From Flavobacteriales bacterium (GTDB lineage Bacteria > Bacteroidota > Bacteroidia > Flavobacteriales_C > GCA-002722245), in assembly GCA_002720635.1 (NCBI GenBank), contig PBJD01000008.1, forward strand, positions 1 to 44,267: a DNA stretch of 44,267 bases, in the 5' to 3' direction. The stretch's first letter is position 1. The number at the start of each line of letters is the position of its first letter. This document shows positions 41,861 to 44,267 of this stretch, piece after piece. A program made the translations under genes and the position numbers. Under the pieces are notes generated by a model, which had not been told where the DNA came from, searched no databases, and worked only from the letters and a program-made list of their open reading frames with translations.

Positions 41861-43408
41861 ATGTGCGATTCAGATAAGTGTAAGGTAAGTGAAGAAGAAA
41901 TATCTTTAGCAACTAAAATTCTTGAAAAACTAGTGGCCAATCCCGTTCAACTGTTCGAAATAGATGAACAAAAACGAATTGAGCTAATGAAATTCTCAGG
42001 CCAGTTGAGTCGTCCTGGTCGTGATGAATTTAAGCAACGTAAAAAAAACGCAAAGAAGGCAGCTGAACGAAAAAGAAGAGAACGAGAAAAGCATGCACGT
42101 AAAGAAACAGGTATTCGAAGTGCTCGGGAAAACACGGTATTTGTTGCTCCAAAAATGTTGGGTAATTCCGATATTTCTATTCAAAAAGTTGGCGAACTGG
42201 AAAATCCTCGCAACTGTTACGTTTGTAAATCAATGTTTAAAAAACTGCATCATTTTTACGATGCAATGTGTCCTGAATGCGGAGATTTTAATTATGCAAA
42301 GCGCTTCCAAACTGCAGATTTAAAAGGTCAGGTTGCGGTAGTTACAGGTTCTAGACTTAAAATTGGATACCATATTGTTTTAATGTTATTGCGCGCTGGA
42401 GCAACTGTTGTGGCTACTACTAGATTTCCAGTTGACTCTGCATTACGCTACTCAAAAGAATCCGATTACAATCAATGGAAAGACCGTTTAAGTATACATG
42501 GTTTGGACTTACGCCATATTCCAAGTGTTGAAATTTTTTGCAACTACATGGAACAAACGTATGGTAATCTGGATATTTTAATCAACAACGCTGCACAAAC
42601 TGTACGTCGCCCAGCTGGTTTTTATGCGCATTTAATGGAGAATGAAGACAAACCAAGAAGCAAGCTTTCACACGACGTTTTAAATTTATTGCAAAATCAC
42701 CATCTATCAATTGATGAATTGAAGAATTTAGCTCTTGCTTCAACTAGTGAGCAAAACACACAACTCCCTGTTGCCTGGCATGCAACTGAACCTGGAGTTG
42801 GGATAAGAGCTTCTGCCAAGCTATCTCAAATACCCTATAGTTTTGATAACTCCTTACCTACTCAGGATGTTTTTCCCGAAGGAAAACTTGATGCCGATTT
42901 GCAGCAGGTCGACTTGAGAAAAACGAACAGCTGGCGTTTAAAACTCGGAGAAGTAGAAACATTGGAAATGATAGAGGTTCAACTGGTTAACTCTGTTGCT
43001 CCATTTGTATTGTGTAGTAGATTATCAAAAATCATGCGCAAAGAAAATACAGGCATGAAGCACATTATTAATGTTTCAGCAATGGAAGGTAAATTTCACC
43101 GATTTTTTAAAGAAGACAGGCACCCTCATACCAATATGGCGAAAGCAGCCTTAAATATGATGACGCATACCTCTGCTCTTGACCTGGCTAAGGATGGTAT
43201 TTATATGAATGCAGTTGATACAGGCTGGGTTACCGATGAAGATCCCGTTGAACTTTCTGAACAAAAGGAAAAGGTACACGATTTTCAACCTCCTCTTGAT
43301 ATTGTTGATGGTGCCGCCAGAGTTTTAGACCCATTATTTGATGGTATTAATACAGGTAAACACTGGTGCGGTAAATTTTTAAAAGATTACAAACCAATTG
43401 ATTGGTAA
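41861..43408 (+). CDS. SDR-family protein with N-terminal zinc-ribbon extension
   Basis: 515 residues. The first 100 form an acidic helical region and then a basic coiled stretch ([20 protein letters not shown]). A four-Cys cluster CYVC (119, 122) and CPEC (137, 140) makes a probable zinc-ribbon. From residue 157 the fold is [22 protein letters not shown] (NAD(P) motif TGSRLKIG), NNAA at 242-245, a Ser at 406 (NVSAMEG), and Lys428 in TNMAK; the YxxxK Tyr position is Thr424. A large insertion (about 250-370) lies between the cofactor and catalytic parts. The length and fusion match a conserved bacterial and plant group whose reaction is unknown. truA overlaps its stop by one base. Confidence 0.9.
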   Translation: MCDSDKCKVSEEEISLATKILEKLVANPVQLFEIDEQKRIELMKFSGQLSRPGRDEFKQRKKNAKKAAERKRREREKHARKETGIRSARENTVFVAPKMLGNSDISIQKVGELENPRNCYVCKSMFKKLHHFYDAMCPECGDFNYAKRFQTADLKGQVAVVTGSRLKIGYHIVLMLLRAGATVVATTRFPVDSALRYSKESDYNQWKDRLSIHGLDLRHIPSVEIFCNYMEQTYGNLDILINNAAQTVRRPAGFYAHLMENEDKPRSKLSHDVLNLLQNHHLSIDELKNLALASTSEQNTQLPVAWHATEPGVGIRASAKLSQIPYSFDNSLPTQDVFPEGKLDADLQQVDLRKTNSWRLKLGEVETLEMIEVQLVNSVAPFVLCSRLSKIMRKENTGMKHIINVSAMEGKFHRFFKEDRHPHTNMAKAALNMMTHTSALDLAKDGIYMNAVDTGWVTDEDPVELSEQKEKVHDFQPPLDIVDGAARVLDPLFDGINTGKHWCGKFLKDYKPIDW

Positions 43409-44202
43409 TGGCTAAATGGGGGAAATTTTATTTAATTCGTATCGAGTTTTTAGGCTTTCGTTATCACGGATGGCAAAAACAACCGAACTTCCGAAGTGTT
43501 CAGGGAATGGTCGATAAAACTTTTGAATTTATATTTCAACATAACGATTTTAAAACTCATGGGTGCGGAAGAACTGATGCAAAAGTATCGGCTGATGATT
43601 ATGCATTTGAATTGTTTGTTTTAAAAGATTTTGAAATTGAGCCTGAAAAATTGTTAATGGAACTCAATAGAAATCTACCATCAGATATTCGGGCCAAAAG
43701 TATTATTGAAGTAAACTCTGAATTTAACATCATTCAAAACTCCTCTGTAAAGGAATATCATTATTATTTCTCCAGTGGCAGAAAAAGTCATCCTTTTAAT
43801 GCGCCCCTAATTCGAGATTTTGGGGCTCAACTAAATATTGAAAAAATGAAGGAAGCTGCTGCTTGCTTTTTGGGGAAGCATAACTTTAAAAGATTTGCAA
43901 GTAAACCTTCTTCAAGTTCAGTATTTGAAAGAGATATTTTAAAGTCTGAAATTGTTCTAAACAGGAACATAACAGCCAACTTTACTCCAGATCAATCCTA
44001 CATTTTTAAAGTTAAAAGCAAAGGTTTTTTGAGATATCAAGTCCGATTAATGGTTGGTGCATTAGTAAATGTAGGCAGAGGAGACTGGAGTATAGATGAG
44101 CTTCATGACACGTTAAATAACCCTAACGGATCACAGGTTAAGCACATTGCCCCTTCTTCTGGATTGGTACTTCACGAAGTTTGTTTTGACCAATACTCTT
44201 AA
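43408..44202 (+). CDS. truA: tRNA pseudouridine(38-40) synthase TruA
   Basis: 264 residues from ATG 43408 ([19 protein letters not shown]), one base inside the SDR stop (TAATG). A TTG at 43402 is less likely. Landmarks are YHGWQKQPNFRSVQG, the catalytic motif GCGRTDAKVSA with Asp57, the GKHNFKRFASK block, FLRYQVRLMVGALVNVGRG and a terminal SSGLVLHEVCF. The sequence is a diverged TruA but retains the catalytic Asp and RNA-contact motifs. It isomerises uridines in the anticodon arm. Coupling to the SDR is by overlap only. Confidence 0.93.
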   Translation: MAKWGKFYLIRIEFLGFRYHGWQKQPNFRSVQGMVDKTFEFIFQHNDFKTHGCGRTDAKVSADDYAFELFVLKDFEIEPEKLLMELNRNLPSDIRAKSIIEVNSEFNIIQNSSVKEYHYYFSSGRKSHPFNAPLIRDFGAQLNIEKMKEAAACFLGKHNFKRFASKPSSSSVFERDILKSEIVLNRNITANFTPDQSYIFKVKSKGFLRYQVRLMVGALVNVGRGDWSIDELHDTLNNPNGSQVKHIAPSSGLVLHEVCFDQYS

Positions 44203-44267
44203 TCTTTGGCACTTTGCTCCATAATCATTGTATTCAACTCAACCTTGGCCTGATCCTCTGTTTGTAT
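44199..44267 (-). CDS. C-terminal end of an unidentified minus-strand protein (truncated)
   Basis: A minus-strand frame enters from the right edge and ends with TAA at 44201-44199. It encodes only 22 residues in the window: IQTEDQAKVELNTMIMEQSA then KD. The hydrophilic, helical composition and the tail-to-tail four-base overlap with truA would suit a real gene end, but the length is too small to name it. Confidence 0.4.
   Translation of the reverse strand: MQTEDQAKVELNTMIMEQSAKD

Noticed and set aside
1-44267. Mobile element, prophage, CRISPR or defence island
   Set aside because: No transposase, integrase, Cas, restriction or tRNA-adjacent repeat was seen; genes are house-keeping or envelope proteins of one composition.

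Overview
The window is AT-rich, dense in genes and typical of a Bacteroidota chromosome, most likely Flavobacteriales (perhaps Crocinitomicaceae-like; the family is a guess). The lineage evidence is a PorP/SprF-family outer-membrane protein, a secreted cupredoxin with a type IX secretion (T9SS) C-terminal sorting domain, a TPR/PD40 protein of the T9SS/gliding type, the long Bacteroidota form of IspH, promoter-like TAnnTTTG boxes, and start codons with little Shine-Dalgarno signal. I see no rRNA, tRNA, CRISPR array, insertion sequence, phage or integration site. No stretch over about 300 bases lacks a gene once the 48-residue lipoprotein at 41646 is counted. The edges cut a pirin gene (left) and probably the tail of a minus-strand gene (right).

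Layout. 1-4.6 kb: loose single genes (pirin, a NYN/LOTUS putative RNase, a four-helix membrane protein, a SRPBCC protein, a flavin amine-oxidase-like enzyme, a secreted carbohydrate-binding-like protein). 4.7-10.3 kb: a plus-strand run with a two-gene YeeE/YedE transporter, a hotdog thioesterase, two alpha/beta hydrolases, and an uncharacterised membrane module containing two tandem paralogues. 10.4-12.8 kb: T9SS cupredoxin, two small overlapping membrane proteins and an atypical SDR. 12.9-22.9 kb: a long minus-strand block with malate dehydrogenase, a tightly coupled string (murB, ftsE, a nitronate monooxygenase-like flavoprotein, catalytic and non-catalytic M16 peptidases, a small membrane protein), a CPA2 antiporter with RCK domains, and a helical repeat protein.

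23-31.8 kb: phosphatidylserine decarboxylase with a LysE-type exporter, a TraB/GumN plus LolA-like pair, an inositol monophosphatase-like enzyme, a lipoprotein-anchored prohibitin, a beta-barrel/helix-hairpin-helix pair, and PorP/SprF. 31.9-34.4 kb: a compact operon xseA-xseB-pdxH-DUF721. 34.5-38.5 kb: the PD40 protein, a DEDDh exonuclease, an FAH-family hydrolase and two lipoproteins, one extremely cysteine-rich. 38.6-41.5 kb: TIMP-like secreted protein, pyrD, ispH. 41.6-44.2 kb: a tiny lipoprotein, a zinc-ribbon/SDR fusion, and truA.

Most of the window is core metabolism and envelope biology. I did not find a clear defence, mobile or biosynthetic system. The best leads for undescribed biology are the cysteine-rich lipoprotein built from CX3CX3C units (38114-38527), the tandem unknown membrane paralogues (8761-10337), the zinc-ribbon SDR without the usual catalytic Tyr (41861-43408), and the chain of three consecutive 8-base gene overlaps (15411-17592).
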